From NCBI RefSeq assembly GCF_030812215.1, contig NZ_JAUSSG010000005.1, forward strand, positions 186,001 to 250,000: a stretch of DNA of 64,000 nucleotides, in the 5' to 3' direction. Below, one piece after another: positions 44,299 to 53,730 of the stretch (positions are counted from its first letter, which is position 1; every line of letters starts with the position of its first letter). The stretch is from Variovorax boronicumulans. GTDB lineage: Bacteria; Pseudomonadota; Gammaproteobacteria; Burkholderiales; Burkholderiaceae_C. The position numbers and the translations under genes were made by a program. The notes under the pieces were generated by a model. The model was given only the letters and a program-made list of their open reading frames with translations. It searched no databases and had not been told where the DNA came from.

Positions 44299-45285
44299 AT
44301 GCTCAACATCTTTACGCTCGCCAACGGCCGCCTCGTCCAGGAAGAGATCGAGGCGCTCGAAGAGCTCTCCAAGTTCCAGCCGATCTGGGTCGACCTCGAA
44401 TCGCCCACGCTCGAGGAAAAGCGCTGGATCAAGCAGTACTACGGCCTCTCGATTCCCGAAGACGCGATGGACGAGGACATCGAGGAATCCGCCCGCTTCT
44501 ACGAGGAAGACAACGGCGAGCTGCACATCCGCTCCGACTTCCTGATCGACGACGACGAAGACCCGCGCACGGTACGCGTGGCCTTCATCCTCAACCAGCA
44601 CAACACGGACCTGCGCAGCCGCGGCGTGCTGTTCTCGATCCACGATGAAGACGTGCCCGTGTTCCGCCTCCTGCGCATGCGCGCCCGCCGCGCGCCGGGG
44701 CTGATCGAAGACGCCAAGGAAGTGATGCTCAAGCTCTTCGACGCCGACGCCGAATACTCGGCCGACACGCTGGAGAACATCTACGACGAGCTCGAAGTGG
44801 CCGGCAAGAAGGTGCTCTCGGGCAACGTCAGCGACGAGCTGGCCGGCGAAGTGCTCGGCGCGATCGCGCGGCAGGAAGACTTGAACGGCCGCATCCGCCG
44901 CAACGTGATGGACACGCGCCGCGCGGTCAGCTTCATGATGCGCAGCAAGATGCTCAACGCCGAGCAGTTCGAAGAGGCGCGGCAGATCCTGCGCGACATC
45001 GAGTCGCTGGACAACCACACGGCCTTCCTCTTCGACAAGATCAACTTCCTGATGGATGCGACTGTCGGCTTCATCAACATCAACCAGAACAAGACCATCA
45101 AGATCTTCTCGGTGGCCAGCGTCGCGCTGCTGCCGCCCACGCTGATCGCGAGCATCTACGGCATGAACTTCAAGTTCATGCCCGAGCTCGACTGGGCCAT
45201 GGGCTATCCGTACGCCATCGTGCTGATGGCGGCCAGCGCGCTGGTGCCGATGTGGTACTTCCGCCGGCGCGGTTGGCTCAAGTAG
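44299..45285 (+). CDS. corA: Magnesium/cobalt transporter CorA
   Basis: 328 residues from the ATG at 44299, with GGGAGTGA as ribosome site. The N-terminal acidic cytoplasmic funnel (DEDIEESARFYEEDNGEL) leads into a long stalk helix and two C-terminal membrane helices. The pore signature YGMN (GMN at 288-290) is present, followed by the FKFMPELDWAMGYP loop and the basic tail RRRGWLK. It mediates Mg2+ influx. The gene overlaps the convergent nucleosidase gene by 8 bp. The 215-bp region shared with the divergent helicase start holds no clear Mg2+ sensor structure. Confidence 0.95.
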   Translation: MLNIFTLANGRLVQEEIEALEELSKFQPIWVDLESPTLEEKRWIKQYYGLSIPEDAMDEDIEESARFYEEDNGELHIRSDFLIDDDEDPRTVRVAFILNQHNTDLRSRGVLFSIHDEDVPVFRLLRMRARRAPGLIEDAKEVMLKLFDADAEYSADTLENIYDELEVAGKKVLSGNVSDELAGEVLGAIARQEDLNGRIRRNVMDTRRAVSFMMRSKMLNAEQFEEARQILRDIESLDNHTAFLFDKINFLMDATVGFININQNKTIKIFSVASVALLPPTLIASIYGMNFKFMPELDWAMGYPYAIVLMAASALVPMWYFRRRGWLK

Positions 45286-46045
45286 CAGCCGGTTGCCCGG
45301 CGAGCCACGCGCCGATCAGCGCGAGGCTGTAGCGGCTCGCGACCTCGGCGACGAAGCGCGCGAAGTCGCCATGGGCCTCGTCGTCGGCGCGGTCTGAAAT
45401 CGTCCGCATCGCCGCGAAAGGCACGCCGTAGTCGTGGCACACCTGCGCCACCGAGGCGCCTTCCATTTCCACGGCAAGTGCGTCGGGCAGGCTGCGGCGC
45501 AGCGCCTGGCTCTCGGCAGCGGTCGAGACGAAACGGTCGCCGCTCACCAACAGGCCGCGATGCACCTTCGGCGAACGAAGGCCGAACTCATCGACCGCCG
45601 CCTGCCCCACCAGCGCCACGGGATCGCGCAGCGTTTCTTCGGCCACGGTCGCCAGCGCATCGCTGATCGCCGCGTCGGTCGTGAAGCGCGAAATGCCCAT
45701 CAAGGGCACTTCGTATTTGGGAAAGAGCGGCGACGCATCCATGTCGTGCTGAAGCAGCGCGGTCGCCACGACCACATCGCCGACATTCACACCCGGCGCG
45801 AGCCCGCCCGCGACGCCGCTGAAGACGATCGCTCGCACGCCGAACCGCTCCAGCAGCACCGCAGCCGTCACCGCCGCGGCGACCTTGCCGATGCGCGACA
45901 GCACCGCGACCACGGGCTGCCCATGCAGATGGCCGACCCAGAAGTCGCGCCCGGCGATGCGCACGCGCTGCTCGTCGGGCATCAGCGCGAGGAGCGCCTT
46001 CAGCTCCTCGTGCATCGCTGCGACGATGGCGATGGGCGCAGCCAC
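45278..46045 (-). CDS. mtnN: 5'-methylthioadenosine/S-adenosylhomocysteine nucleosidase
   Basis: 255 residues of the PNP/UDP phosphorylase fold. IAIVAAMHEELKALL contains the acid/base-type Glu, VFSGVAGGLAPGVNVGDVVVA is the purine pocket strand, SGDRFV and VEMEGASVAQVC carry the ribose-binding Met-Glu, and MRTISDRADDEAHGDF supplies the purine-protonating Asp. It hydrolyses MTA and SAH to adenine plus ribose products, recycling S-adenosylmethionine by-products. It begins only 3 bp after dppA, so it is probably translated from the dpp transcript. Its end overlaps corA. Confidence 0.92.
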   Translation of the reverse strand: MAAPIAIVAAMHEELKALLALMPDEQRVRIAGRDFWVGHLHGQPVVAVLSRIGKVAAAVTAAVLLERFGVRAIVFSGVAGGLAPGVNVGDVVVATALLQHDMDASPLFPKYEVPLMGISRFTTDAAISDALATVAEETLRDPVALVGQAAVDEFGLRSPKVHRGLLVSGDRFVSTAAESQALRRSLPDALAVEMEGASVAQVCHDYGVPFAAMRTISDRADDEAHGDFARFVAEVASRYSLALIGAWLAGQPAAT

Positions 46046-46048
46046 CGT

Positions 46049-47680
46049 TTACTTGATGTCCACGCCGTAGAAGGTGTGGCGGCCGAACGGGCTCAGCTTG
46101 AAGTCGATCACTTCCTTGCGCACCGGCTTCAACTGCACCGCGTGCGCGATGGTGAACCAAGGCGCCTGCTCCTTGAAGATGACTTGCGCCTTCTTGTAGA
46201 GCGCATCGCGGTCGGCCTGCTTCACCGTGCTCTTGGCCTTCACCACGAGGTCTTCGTACGGCTGGTAGCAGAACTTCGAGATGTTGCTGCCGCTCGCCGA
46301 CTTGGCCGAGGCGCAGCCCAGCAGCGTGTACATGAAGTTGTCCGGGTCGCCGTTGTCGCCGGTCCAGCCCAGCATGCCCATCTGGTGCTCGCCGGCCTGC
46401 AGGCGCTTGCGGTACTCGCCCCATTCGAAGCTCTTGATCTCGGCCTTGACGTTGATCTTGGCGAGGTCGGCCTGCATCAGCTCGGCGATGCGCTTGGCAT
46501 TCGGGTTGTACGGGCGCTGCACCGGCATGGCCCACAGGTCGGTGCTGAAGCCATCGGGGAAGCCGGCCTGCGCCAGCAGTTTCTTGGCGGCTTCGGGGTC
46601 GTACGGATCGTCCTTGATCGCGTCGTTGTAGGACCACATGGTCGGCGGAATCGGGTTCTTCGCGGCAACGCCGGTCGTGAGGTACACGCCGTCGATGATG
46701 GCCTTCTTGTTGATTGCCATGTTGATGGCCTTGCGCACGCGCACATCGTCGAAGGGCTTCTTCGTCGTGTTGTACGAGAGGTAGCCGACGTTCAGGCCCG
46801 GCTGCTCCAACACCTGCACGTTCGGGTCCTTGCGGATCGCGTCGAGATCGGCCGGGTTCGGGTAGGGCATGACATGGCACTCGCCCTTCTGCAGCTTGGC
46901 CCAGCGCACCGACGCATCGGGCGTGATCGCAAACACGAGGTCGTCGATCTTCGCCTTGCCGCCCCAGTACTGCGGGAAGGCCTTGAAGCGGATGATCGCG
47001 TCCTTCTGGTACTGCACGAGATAGAAGGGGCCGGTGCCGATCGGGTCCTGGTCGACCTTCTCGGGCGTGCCGGCCTTCAGCATGGCAATGGCGTATTCCT
47101 TCGACTGGATGCCCGCGTACTGCATCGCCAGGTTGGCAAGGAACGGTGCCTCGGCCTGGTTGAGCGTGATCTTCACCGTGTAGTCGTCGATGCGGTCCAC
47201 CGACTTCAGGAGCTTGGGCATGCCCATGTCGTTGAAGTACGAGTGGTTCTGGCTCGTCACCTTGAAGAACGGATCGCTCTCCTTCCACTGGCGCTCGAGC
47301 ATGAAGATGAAGTCGTCGGCGTTGAAGTCGCGCGTGGGCTTGAAGCTCTTGCTCGTGGTGTGCCACTTCACGCCCTTACGCAGGTGAAATGTGTAGACCG
47401 TGCCGTCGGGCGAGATGTCCCATTTTTCGGCAAGGCCCGGCGTGACCTTGGTGCCGCCGCGCTCGAACTCGACGATGGTGTTGTAGACCTGGGTGGTCAC
47501 GTCGAACGACGTGCCTGTGGTGTTCATGCCCGGATAGAAATTCTCCGGGCTTCCTTCGGAGCAATACACCAGCGTCTTGGCTGACACAGCGCCCGCGGCC
47601 AGGGTAAGGGCCGCAAGCGCTGTCGGTGCCAGGAGCGCCAGCATTCGTGAGCGGCGCGAAACGGAGGATTGGGTCTTCAT
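46049..47680 (-). CDS. dppA: Periplasmic dipeptide-binding protein
   Basis: 543 residues from the ATG at 47680, with a strong AAGGAGT ribosome site. A signal peptide ends at VSA (about residue 34), followed by KTLVYCSEGSPENFYPGMNTTG, near-identical in pattern to E. coli DppA. LAEKWDISPDGTVYTFHLRKGVKWH and GWTGDNGDPDNFMYTLL are the family blocks. It delivers dipeptides to the DppBC permease. Unusually the binding-protein gene is last of the transporter genes, 203 bp after dppF with a hairpin in the gap, so it may have its own promoter or more stable mRNA. Confidence 0.94.
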   Translation of the reverse strand: MKTQSSVSRRSRMLALLAPTALAALTLAAGAVSAKTLVYCSEGSPENFYPGMNTTGTSFDVTTQVYNTIVEFERGGTKVTPGLAEKWDISPDGTVYTFHLRKGVKWHTTSKSFKPTRDFNADDFIFMLERQWKESDPFFKVTSQNHSYFNDMGMPKLLKSVDRIDDYTVKITLNQAEAPFLANLAMQYAGIQSKEYAIAMLKAGTPEKVDQDPIGTGPFYLVQYQKDAIIRFKAFPQYWGGKAKIDDLVFAITPDASVRWAKLQKGECHVMPYPNPADLDAIRKDPNVQVLEQPGLNVGYLSYNTTKKPFDDVRVRKAINMAINKKAIIDGVYLTTGVAAKNPIPPTMWSYNDAIKDDPYDPEAAKKLLAQAGFPDGFSTDLWAMPVQRPYNPNAKRIAELMQADLAKINVKAEIKSFEWGEYRKRLQAGEHQMGMLGWTGDNGDPDNFMYTLLGCASAKSASGSNISKFCYQPYEDLVVKAKSTVKQADRDALYKKAQVIFKEQAPWFTIAHAVQLKPVRKEVIDFKLSPFGRHTFYGVDIK

Positions 47681-47794
47681 AGGGACTCCTTCAGACACGG
47701 TTGAGAAAAAACGAGACTTGCTCAGAGGCTGAGAGGTAATTCGGCGTGACCGAGCAGCCCCCGCACATGGCCCCAATCAAGGCGCAAAGCGCAG

Positions 47795-47812
47795 CCATAG
47801 CTCGGGCTATGG
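47795..47812. repeat. Hairpin CCATAGC-TCGG-GCTATGG between dppF and dppA
   Basis: A 7-bp perfect stem with a 4-nt loop lies in the 203-bp dppF-dppA gap (47681-47883). It is embedded in GCGCAG...GCGAGC flanks that look like a dispersed repeat. The gap also has GAGGCTGA near its dppA side and TCAGCCTC at the dppF stop as a longer inverted pair. It could attenuate or protect the dppF/dppA mRNA boundary. Confidence 0.5.
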
Positions 47813-47883
47813 CGAGCATTTGCAACGCAGAGGGGGGCCATTTGCGGGGGATGAGCGGTCATGTCGGATTGCCTGTCAGCCTC

Positions 47884-48927
47884 TCAGGGATTCGTCGCCA
47901 TCGGAACGGCGAGCACGGGGACATCGGCGCGCGCGGGCGGCGCGCCATCGAGGAACTTCTCTGCGTAGTGGCAGGCCACGAGCCGCTCGTCCAGCGCGCG
48001 CAGCAAGGGGCGCTCTTCGCGGCAGCGCTGCTGCACGTGCTGGCAGCGCGTGTTGAAGACGCAGCCCGTGGGCGGATTGAGCGGCGACGGCAGCTCGCCC
48101 TTGAGGACGATGCGCTGGGTGCTGAGCCCCGGCGTCGAGGCCAGCAAGGCCTGCGTATACGGATGCAGCGGCCGCGCGAAGATGCGCCCCTTCGGGCCCT
48201 GCTCCACCGCGTGGCCGAGATACATCACGAGCACGTCGTGCGCGATGTGGCGCACCACGCCGAGGTCGTGCGAGATGAAGAGGTATGCGAGACCCAGCTC
48301 GGCCTGCAGGTCGGCCAGGAGGTTCAGCACCTGCGCCTGGATCGACACGTCGAGCGCCGACACCGGCTCATCGGCCACCAGGAGGCGCGGCGACAGCATG
48401 AGCGCGCGCGCGATCGCGATGCGCTGGCGCTGGCCGCCCGAGAACATGTGCGGATAGCGGTTCGCATACTCGGGGCGCAGGCCGACGCGCGCGAGCATTT
48501 CGCGCGCCTTCGCGGCACGCTCCGACTTGCCCAGCGTGGTGTTGATCGCGAGCGGGTCTTCGAGCACGGCCGAGATCTTCTTGCGCGGATTGAGCGAGCC
48601 GTAGGGGTTCTGGAACACCAGCTGCACGGCCTGGCGCAGCTCGCGCTTGCGCTCGGCCGGCGGGTTCACCGCATCGGCGCCCACGAGCGTGAGTTGCCCG
48701 GCGGTCGGCTTCTCGATCAATGCGACCATGCGCGCGAGCGTGGACTTGCCGCAGCCCGATTCGCCCACCACCGCCAGCGTGCGACCACGCTCAAGGCGGA
48801 ACGAGATGTCGCCCACCGCACGCAGGTGCGCCGGCGCGCGGAACAGCCCACGCCGCACGTCGTAGGTGCGCTGCAGATTGGTGGCCTCGACAACGACGTC
48901 GCCGGGTGCGCCTTTGTCGTTGTTCAT
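47884..48927 (-). CDS. dppF: Dipeptide ABC transporter ATP-binding protein DppF
   Basis: 347 residues from the ATG at 48927, which overlaps the dppD stop as ATGA. Walker A is GESGCGKST, the Q-loop is QLVFQNPYGSLNPRKK, the ABC signature is FSGGQRQRI and Walker B LLVADEPVSALD. The C-terminal oligopeptide-transporter extension has CVFNTRCQHVQQRCREERP with the conserved cysteines, which in related ATPases bind an iron-sulfur cluster. It powers peptide import with DppD. Confidence 0.95.
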   Translation of the reverse strand: MNNDKGAPGDVVVEATNLQRTYDVRRGLFRAPAHLRAVGDISFRLERGRTLAVVGESGCGKSTLARMVALIEKPTAGQLTLVGADAVNPPAERKRELRQAVQLVFQNPYGSLNPRKKISAVLEDPLAINTTLGKSERAAKAREMLARVGLRPEYANRYPHMFSGGQRQRIAIARALMLSPRLLVADEPVSALDVSIQAQVLNLLADLQAELGLAYLFISHDLGVVRHIAHDVLVMYLGHAVEQGPKGRIFARPLHPYTQALLASTPGLSTQRIVLKGELPSPLNPPTGCVFNTRCQHVQQRCREERPLLRALDERLVACHYAEKFLDGAPPARADVPVLAVPMATNP

Positions 48928-49952
48928 TGCAGTGCCTCCGCCGCGGTCACCTGCTGCGGCCGGTCCTGCTCGATCGCCACGATGCGGCCCGGTTCGCCGA
49001 GCGGATAGTGGCAGCGCACCTCGGCGCCCTGCCACTCGCGCAACGCAGGCCGCACGTTGCAGGCGCGCGTGGTGACGTAGCTGCAGCGCGGCGCGAACAG
49101 GCAGCCCGAGGGCCGGTCGTGCACGCCGGGCACCACGCCGCTGATGGTCGCGAGCCGCCCTTCGGGCGCGGCGCGCTCGGGCAATGCCGCGAGCAAGGCC
49201 TCGGTGTAGGGATGCTGCGGCGATGCGAAGAGCCGGTCGACGCGCTGGTGCTCCATCACCTGCCCCGCGTACATCACGGCGATGCGCTGCGCCATCTCGC
49301 TCACCACGCCCATGTTGTGCGTGATGAGCACCAGCGCCATGCCGCGCTCCTTCTGCAGGTCGCGCAGCAGGTCGAGGATCTGTGCCTGGATGGTCACGTC
49401 GAGCGCCGTGGTCGGCTCGTCGGCGATCAGGAGGCGCGGGTTGCAGGCAATGGCCATCGCGATCATCACGCGCTGGTTCATGCCGCCGGAAAGCTGGTGC
49501 GGATAGCTGCCCAGCCGCGACGATGCGGCGGGAATGCCGACCTGCTCCAGCAACTCGGTCGCGCGTTTCTTCGCGGTGCGCTTGTCGAGGTTCAGGTGCA
49601 GCTGCAGCGTCTCCATCAACTGGAAGCCGATGGTGAAGCAAGGGTTGAGGCTGGTGGTCGGCTCCTGGAAGATCATCGCGACCTCCTTGCCGACCAGCGA
49701 ACGTCGCGCCTTGTCGGAGATGCCGAGCAGGTCCTTGCCCGCGAAGCGCATGTGGTCCGCGCGCACGCGGCCCGGGAAGCCGACAAGGCCCATGAGCGCC
49801 ATCATCGTGACGCTCTTGCCCGAGCCCGATTCGCCGACGATGCCGAGCACCTCGCCTTCTTCGAGCGTGAGGCTCACGCCGTCGACCGCATGCAGCACGC
49901 CGCCCTGCGTAGGGAATTCGACGTGCAAGTCCTTGATGTCCAGCAAAGGCAT
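48924..49952 (-). CDS. dppD: Dipeptide ABC transporter ATP-binding protein DppD
   Basis: 342 residues from the ATG at 49952, with AAAGGAGAG as ribosome site. Walker [10 protein letters not shown]-loop [16 protein letters not shown], signature LSGGMNQRV and Walker [13 protein letters not shown] are all present. The C-terminal extension has [19 protein letters not shown], the oligopeptide ATPase cysteine motif. It pairs with DppF at the cytoplasmic face of DppBC. It is 23 bp downstream of dppC and overlaps dppF by 4 bp. Confidence 0.95.
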   Translation of the reverse strand: MPLLDIKDLHVEFPTQGGVLHAVDGVSLTLEEGEVLGIVGESGSGKSVTMMALMGLVGFPGRVRADHMRFAGKDLLGISDKARRSLVGKEVAMIFQEPTTSLNPCFTIGFQLMETLQLHLNLDKRTAKKRATELLEQVGIPAASSRLGSYPHQLSGGMNQRVMIAMAIACNPRLLIADEPTTALDVTIQAQILDLLRDLQKERGMALVLITHNMGVVSEMAQRIAVMYAGQVMEHQRVDRLFASPQHPYTEALLAALPERAAPEGRLATISGVVPGVHDRPSGCLFAPRCSYVTTRACNVRPALREWQGAEVRCHYPLGEPGRIVAIEQDRPQQVTAAEALQ

Positions 49953-49975
49953 CTTTCTCTCTCCTTTGCGTTGAT

Positions 49976-50887
49976 TCAGCGCTTGAGCTTCGGGTCGAGC
50001 GCATCGCGCAGACCGTCGCCCAGCAGGTTGAAAGCCAGCACCGCCGCGAGGATCGCCAGACCCGGGAAGGTCACGACCCACCAGGCGCGCAGCACGAACT
50101 CGCGCGCATCGGCCAGCATCGTTCCCCACTCGGGCGATGGCGGCTGCGCGCCGAGGCCGAGGAAGCCGAGTGCCGCCGCATCGAGGATGGCGGTGGAAAT
50201 GCCCAGCGAGGCCTGCACGATCAGCGGCGCCGCGCAGTTGGGCAGCACCTCGCGGAACATGAGGCGCAGCGTGCCGGCGCCGCTCACGCGCGCCGCAGTC
50301 ACGTAATCGCGCGAGACCTCGGCGATGACGGCCGCGCGCGTGATGCGCACATAGTGCGGCAGCACCACGATGGCCACCGCGAGCATCGCGTTGATGAGGC
50401 CCGGGCCGAGGATCGCGACGATCACGATGGCGAGCAGCAGGCTCGGCAGCGTGAGCACGATGTCCATGAGCCGCATGATCGCGATCTCGAGCACGCCGCG
50501 GAAAAAGCCCGCGATGAGGCCGAGCACCACGCCTGCCACCACCGACAGCGCCACCACTGCGACGCCGATCGACAGCGAGAGCCGCGCGCCGTACATGAGG
50601 CGCGAAAGAATGTCGCGCCCGATGGCATCGGTGCCCAGCAGGTAGCTCATCGAGCCGCCCTGTTGCCAGGCCGGTGGCTGCAGGAAGACGGCGCTGTTGG
50701 TTTCGTTGGGCGCGTGCGGTGCGATCCACGGCGCGAACAGCGCCACAAGCAAGAGCACGACGATGGTGGCGAGCCCGATGACCGCGCCGCGGTTCGCTGA
50801 GAAGGCGGTCCAGAACTCGCGCCAGGGGCCGGGCGGCGCGGTGCTCGCACCGGTCGTCGGAATGGAGGGGGTCGAAGTCGTGTTCAT
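49976..50887 (-). CDS. dppC: Dipeptide ABC transporter permease DppC
   Basis: 303 residues from the ATG at 50887. A proline/threonine-rich cytoplasmic N-terminus precedes about six membrane helices. LLGTDAIGRDILSRLMYGARLSLSIGV is the DppC/OppC hallmark, and the EAA loop is SRDYVTAARVSGAGTLRLMFREVLPN. The start shares a base with the dppB stop (TGATG), indicating coupled translation. It forms the inner-membrane channel with DppB. Confidence 0.95.
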   Translation of the reverse strand: MNTTSTPSIPTTGASTAPPGPWREFWTAFSANRGAVIGLATIVVLLLVALFAPWIAPHAPNETNSAVFLQPPAWQQGGSMSYLLGTDAIGRDILSRLMYGARLSLSIGVAVVALSVVAGVVLGLIAGFFRGVLEIAIMRLMDIVLTLPSLLLAIVIVAILGPGLINAMLAVAIVVLPHYVRITRAAVIAEVSRDYVTAARVSGAGTLRLMFREVLPNCAAPLIVQASLGISTAILDAAALGFLGLGAQPPSPEWGTMLADAREFVLRAWWVVTFPGLAILAAVLAFNLLGDGLRDALDPKLKR

Positions 50888-51891
50888 CAGCGTCGAATGC
50901 GGGGATTGATGACGCCGTAAGCCACGTCGACCAGAAGATTGACCAGCATCACGATGCCGCCGAGCAGCAGCATGCCGCCCTGCAGCACCGGGTAGTCGCG
51001 CCGGCCGATGGCTTCGATGAGCCACTTGCCGACGCCGGGCCAGGAAAAAATCGTCTCGGTGAGGATCGCGCCGGTGAAGAGCACGCCCACCTGCAGCCCG
51101 ATCACCGTCACGACCGGAATCAGCGCGTTGCGCAACGCATGCAGGCCCACCACGCGAAAGCGCGAAAGGCCCTTGGCGCGCGCGGTGCGGATGTAGTCCT
51201 CGCCGAGCACTTCGAGCATGGCCGAGCGCGTCATGCGCGCAATCACCGCGAGGGGCACGGTGCCCAGCACGATGGCCGGAAGAATCAGGTGGTGCAGCGC
51301 CGACCAGAAGGCATCGGTGTCGCCGGCGCGCAGCGAGTCGATCAACAGGAAGCCGGTTTCGGGCTCGATGAAATACTGCACCGCGATGCGCCCGGAAACG
51401 GGTGTCCACCCGAGCTGCACCGAGAAGAACAGGATCAGCAGCAGCCCCCACCAGAAGATCGGCATCGAGTAGCCGGTGAGCGATGTGGCCATCACGCCGT
51501 GGTCGAAGATGGAATTGCGCCGCACCGCCGCGAGGATGCCGGCGGGCAGGCCCAGCAGCAGCGCGAAAAGGATCGCGCACACGCCGAGCTCGACGGTGGC
51601 GGGGAAGAGCGCGAGGAACTCGCTCATCACCTTGTCCTGCGTGATGATCGACTTGCCGAGATCGCCATGCAGCACGCGGCCGATGTAGATGCCGTACTGC
51701 ACGAGGATCGGCTTGTCGAAACCGTAGGCGGTGCGCAGTTCGGCATGGCGCGCGGGATCGATCCCGCGCTCGCCGGCCATGGTTTCAATGGGGTCGCCCG
51801 GCACGAGCCGGATGAGGAAGAAGGCCAGCAGCGTCATGCCGATGAAGGTCGGCACCAGCAGGCTCACGCGGGTCAATATGAATCTGAACAT
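50887..51891 (-). CDS. dppB: Dipeptide ABC transporter permease DppB
   Basis: 334 residues from the ATG at 51891 (MFRFILTRVSLLVPTFIGMTLLAFFLIRLVPGDP); a TTG at 51909 would add six residues. The N-terminus and the EAA loop GEDYIRTARAKGLSRFRVVGLHALRNALIPVVTVIG are typical of DppB/OppB permeases, with six membrane helices. It is the first transporter gene of the operon. The stop of the acyl-CoA ligase gene lies 51 bp upstream on the same strand, so co-transcription from there is possible. Confidence 0.94.
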   Translation of the reverse strand: MFRFILTRVSLLVPTFIGMTLLAFFLIRLVPGDPIETMAGERGIDPARHAELRTAYGFDKPILVQYGIYIGRVLHGDLGKSIITQDKVMSEFLALFPATVELGVCAILFALLLGLPAGILAAVRRNSIFDHGVMATSLTGYSMPIFWWGLLLILFFSVQLGWTPVSGRIAVQYFIEPETGFLLIDSLRAGDTDAFWSALHHLILPAIVLGTVPLAVIARMTRSAMLEVLGEDYIRTARAKGLSRFRVVGLHALRNALIPVVTVIGLQVGVLFTGAILTETIFSWPGVGKWLIEAIGRRDYPVLQGGMLLLGGIVMLVNLLVDVAYGVINPRIRR

Positions 51892-51942
51892 CGACCCGCG
51901 AATATGCAAGATCGATGCCGTGGCCCTACCCGGGCCGAACCC

Positions 51943-53622
51943 TTACTTCTTGGCGTCGCGCAGCTCGCGGCGAAGGATTTTTCCGACCGGCGTCTTGGGC
52001 AGGTCCGTACGAAACTCTACGATTCGCGGCTGCTTGTAACCCGTAAGGTTTGCTCTGCAGTATTCGCGCACCTGCGCCTCGGTAAGCGACTCGTCTTTCT
52101 TCACGATTACGAGCTTCACGGCCTCGCCGGTCTTGTCGTCGGCCACGCCGACCGCCGCGCATTCGAGCACGCCCGGAATCTGTGCAACGACGTCCTCGAT
52201 CTCGTTCGGGTACACGTTGAAGCCCGACACCAGGATCATGTCCTTCTTGCGATCGACGACCTTGAAGTAGCCGCGCTCGTCGACCACGCCGATGTCGCCG
52301 CTCTTGAAGTAGCCGTCGGGCGTCATGACCTTGGCGGTCTCGTCGGGGCGCTGCCAGTAGCCCGCCATCACCTGCGGGCCCTTGATGGCGATTTCGCCGG
52401 GCTGGCCCGTCGGCACTTCGTTGCCGTCGTCGTCCAGGAGCTTGAGCCAGGTGCCCGGCAGCGGCAGGCCGATGGTGCCGGTGTAGGCCTTGCTGTTGGT
52501 GGGGTTGCAGGTGGTCGAAGGCGAAGTCTCCGACAGGCCATAGCCCTCGCAGATCGGGCAGCCGGTTTTCTCGAGCCAGAGCTTCGCGACCGCGGCCTGC
52601 ACCGCCGTGCCACCGCCCACCGAGACCTTGAGGTTCTTCCAGTTGACGGTGTTGAAGTCGGGGTGGTTCGCCAGGCCGTTGAAGAGCGTGTTGACGGCGG
52701 GGAAGCTGTGAATCGTGTGCTTGGACAATTCCTTCAGCACGCCCGCGAGGTCGCGCGGGTTCGGAATCAGGATCAGCTTGCCGCCCGTGCGCATGCTCAG
52801 CATCATGCCGACCGTGAACGCGAAGATGTGATACAGCGGCAGCGCGCACACGCTGGTGGGCTGCTCGTTGGCCGGTATCAGTGCCATCGCGGGCTCGTTC
52901 CAGGCCTCGGACTGCAGCACGTTGGCGATCACGTTGCGATGCAGAAGCACCGCACCCTTCGACACGCCGGTGGTGCCGCCGGTGTACTGCAGCACGGCCA
53001 CGTCGTCGGAGCCGATGGGCGGGGCCTGCAACGTGCGGCTCGCGCCCTTGTCGAGCGCATCGTTGAAACGCACGGCGCCCGGCAGGCTGAAGTGCGGCAC
53101 CATCTTCTTGACGTTGCGCACCACGTAGTTGACCAGCGCGCCCTTGAGGAAACCGAGGCGGTCGCCCATCGAGGTGAGCACGATGTGCTTGACCGGCGTG
53201 GCCGCGATGCATTGCTGCAGCGTGGTGCCGAAGTTCTCCATGATGACGATGGCCTTGGCGCCCGAATCCTTGAGCTGGTGCTCGAGTTCGCGCGGCGTGT
53301 AGAGCGGGTTCACGTTCACCAGGATGAGGCCGGCGCGAAGGATGGCGGCCACCGCAATCGGGTACTGCGGGCAGTTGGGCATCATCGCGGCCACGCGGTC
53401 GCCCTTGACGAGGCCCAGGCCCTGCAGGTAGGCGGCGAACGCCTTGCTCTGCCTGTCGGTCTCCGCGTAGCTCACATCCTTGCCCATGAAGCTGTAGGCG
53501 GTGCGGTCGGCGTACTTGGTGAAGCTCTCTTCCATGAGCCCGACCAGCGATGAATAGTGCGAAGCGTCGATGTCGGCGGGCACGCCTTGCGGGTAGCTGC
53601 TGAGCCAGGGGCGGTCGGTCAT
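51943..53622 (-). CDS. fadD: Long-chain fatty acid-CoA ligase
   Basis: 559 residues of the ANL superfamily. The P-loop-like motif YTGGTTGVSKG lies at 213-223, the A5 block EGYGLSETSP and the A7/A8 hinge YFKSGDIGVVDERGYFKVVDRKKDMILVSGFNVYPNEIEDV are in place, and the A10 lysine is in PKTPVGKILRREL. The length and the FHYSSLVGLMEESF-like start match FadD-type ligases, which activate fatty acids to acyl-CoA via acyl-AMP. The neighbours (transhydrogenase and dipeptide transporter) do not narrow the chain-length preference. Confidence 0.92.
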   Translation of the reverse strand: MTDRPWLSSYPQGVPADIDASHYSSLVGLMEESFTKYADRTAYSFMGKDVSYAETDRQSKAFAAYLQGLGLVKGDRVAAMMPNCPQYPIAVAAILRAGLILVNVNPLYTPRELEHQLKDSGAKAIVIMENFGTTLQQCIAATPVKHIVLTSMGDRLGFLKGALVNYVVRNVKKMVPHFSLPGAVRFNDALDKGASRTLQAPPIGSDDVAVLQYTGGTTGVSKGAVLLHRNVIANVLQSEAWNEPAMALIPANEQPTSVCALPLYHIFAFTVGMMLSMRTGGKLILIPNPRDLAGVLKELSKHTIHSFPAVNTLFNGLANHPDFNTVNWKNLKVSVGGGTAVQAAVAKLWLEKTGCPICEGYGLSETSPSTTCNPTNSKAYTGTIGLPLPGTWLKLLDDDGNEVPTGQPGEIAIKGPQVMAGYWQRPDETAKVMTPDGYFKSGDIGVVDERGYFKVVDRKKDMILVSGFNVYPNEIEDVVAQIPGVLECAAVGVADDKTGEAVKLVIVKKDESLTEAQVREYCRANLTGYKQPRIVEFRTDLPKTPVGKILRRELRDAKK

Positions 53623-53730
53623 GGATGTGTCTCCTCCAGGTCTTGGAACTGCGGGTAATTGAAACGAAAACGGCGCTCGAATGGCGCCGCGATGATCTGG
53701 CCCGCATTGCAGCGAGCCCGGATCGCCGGC

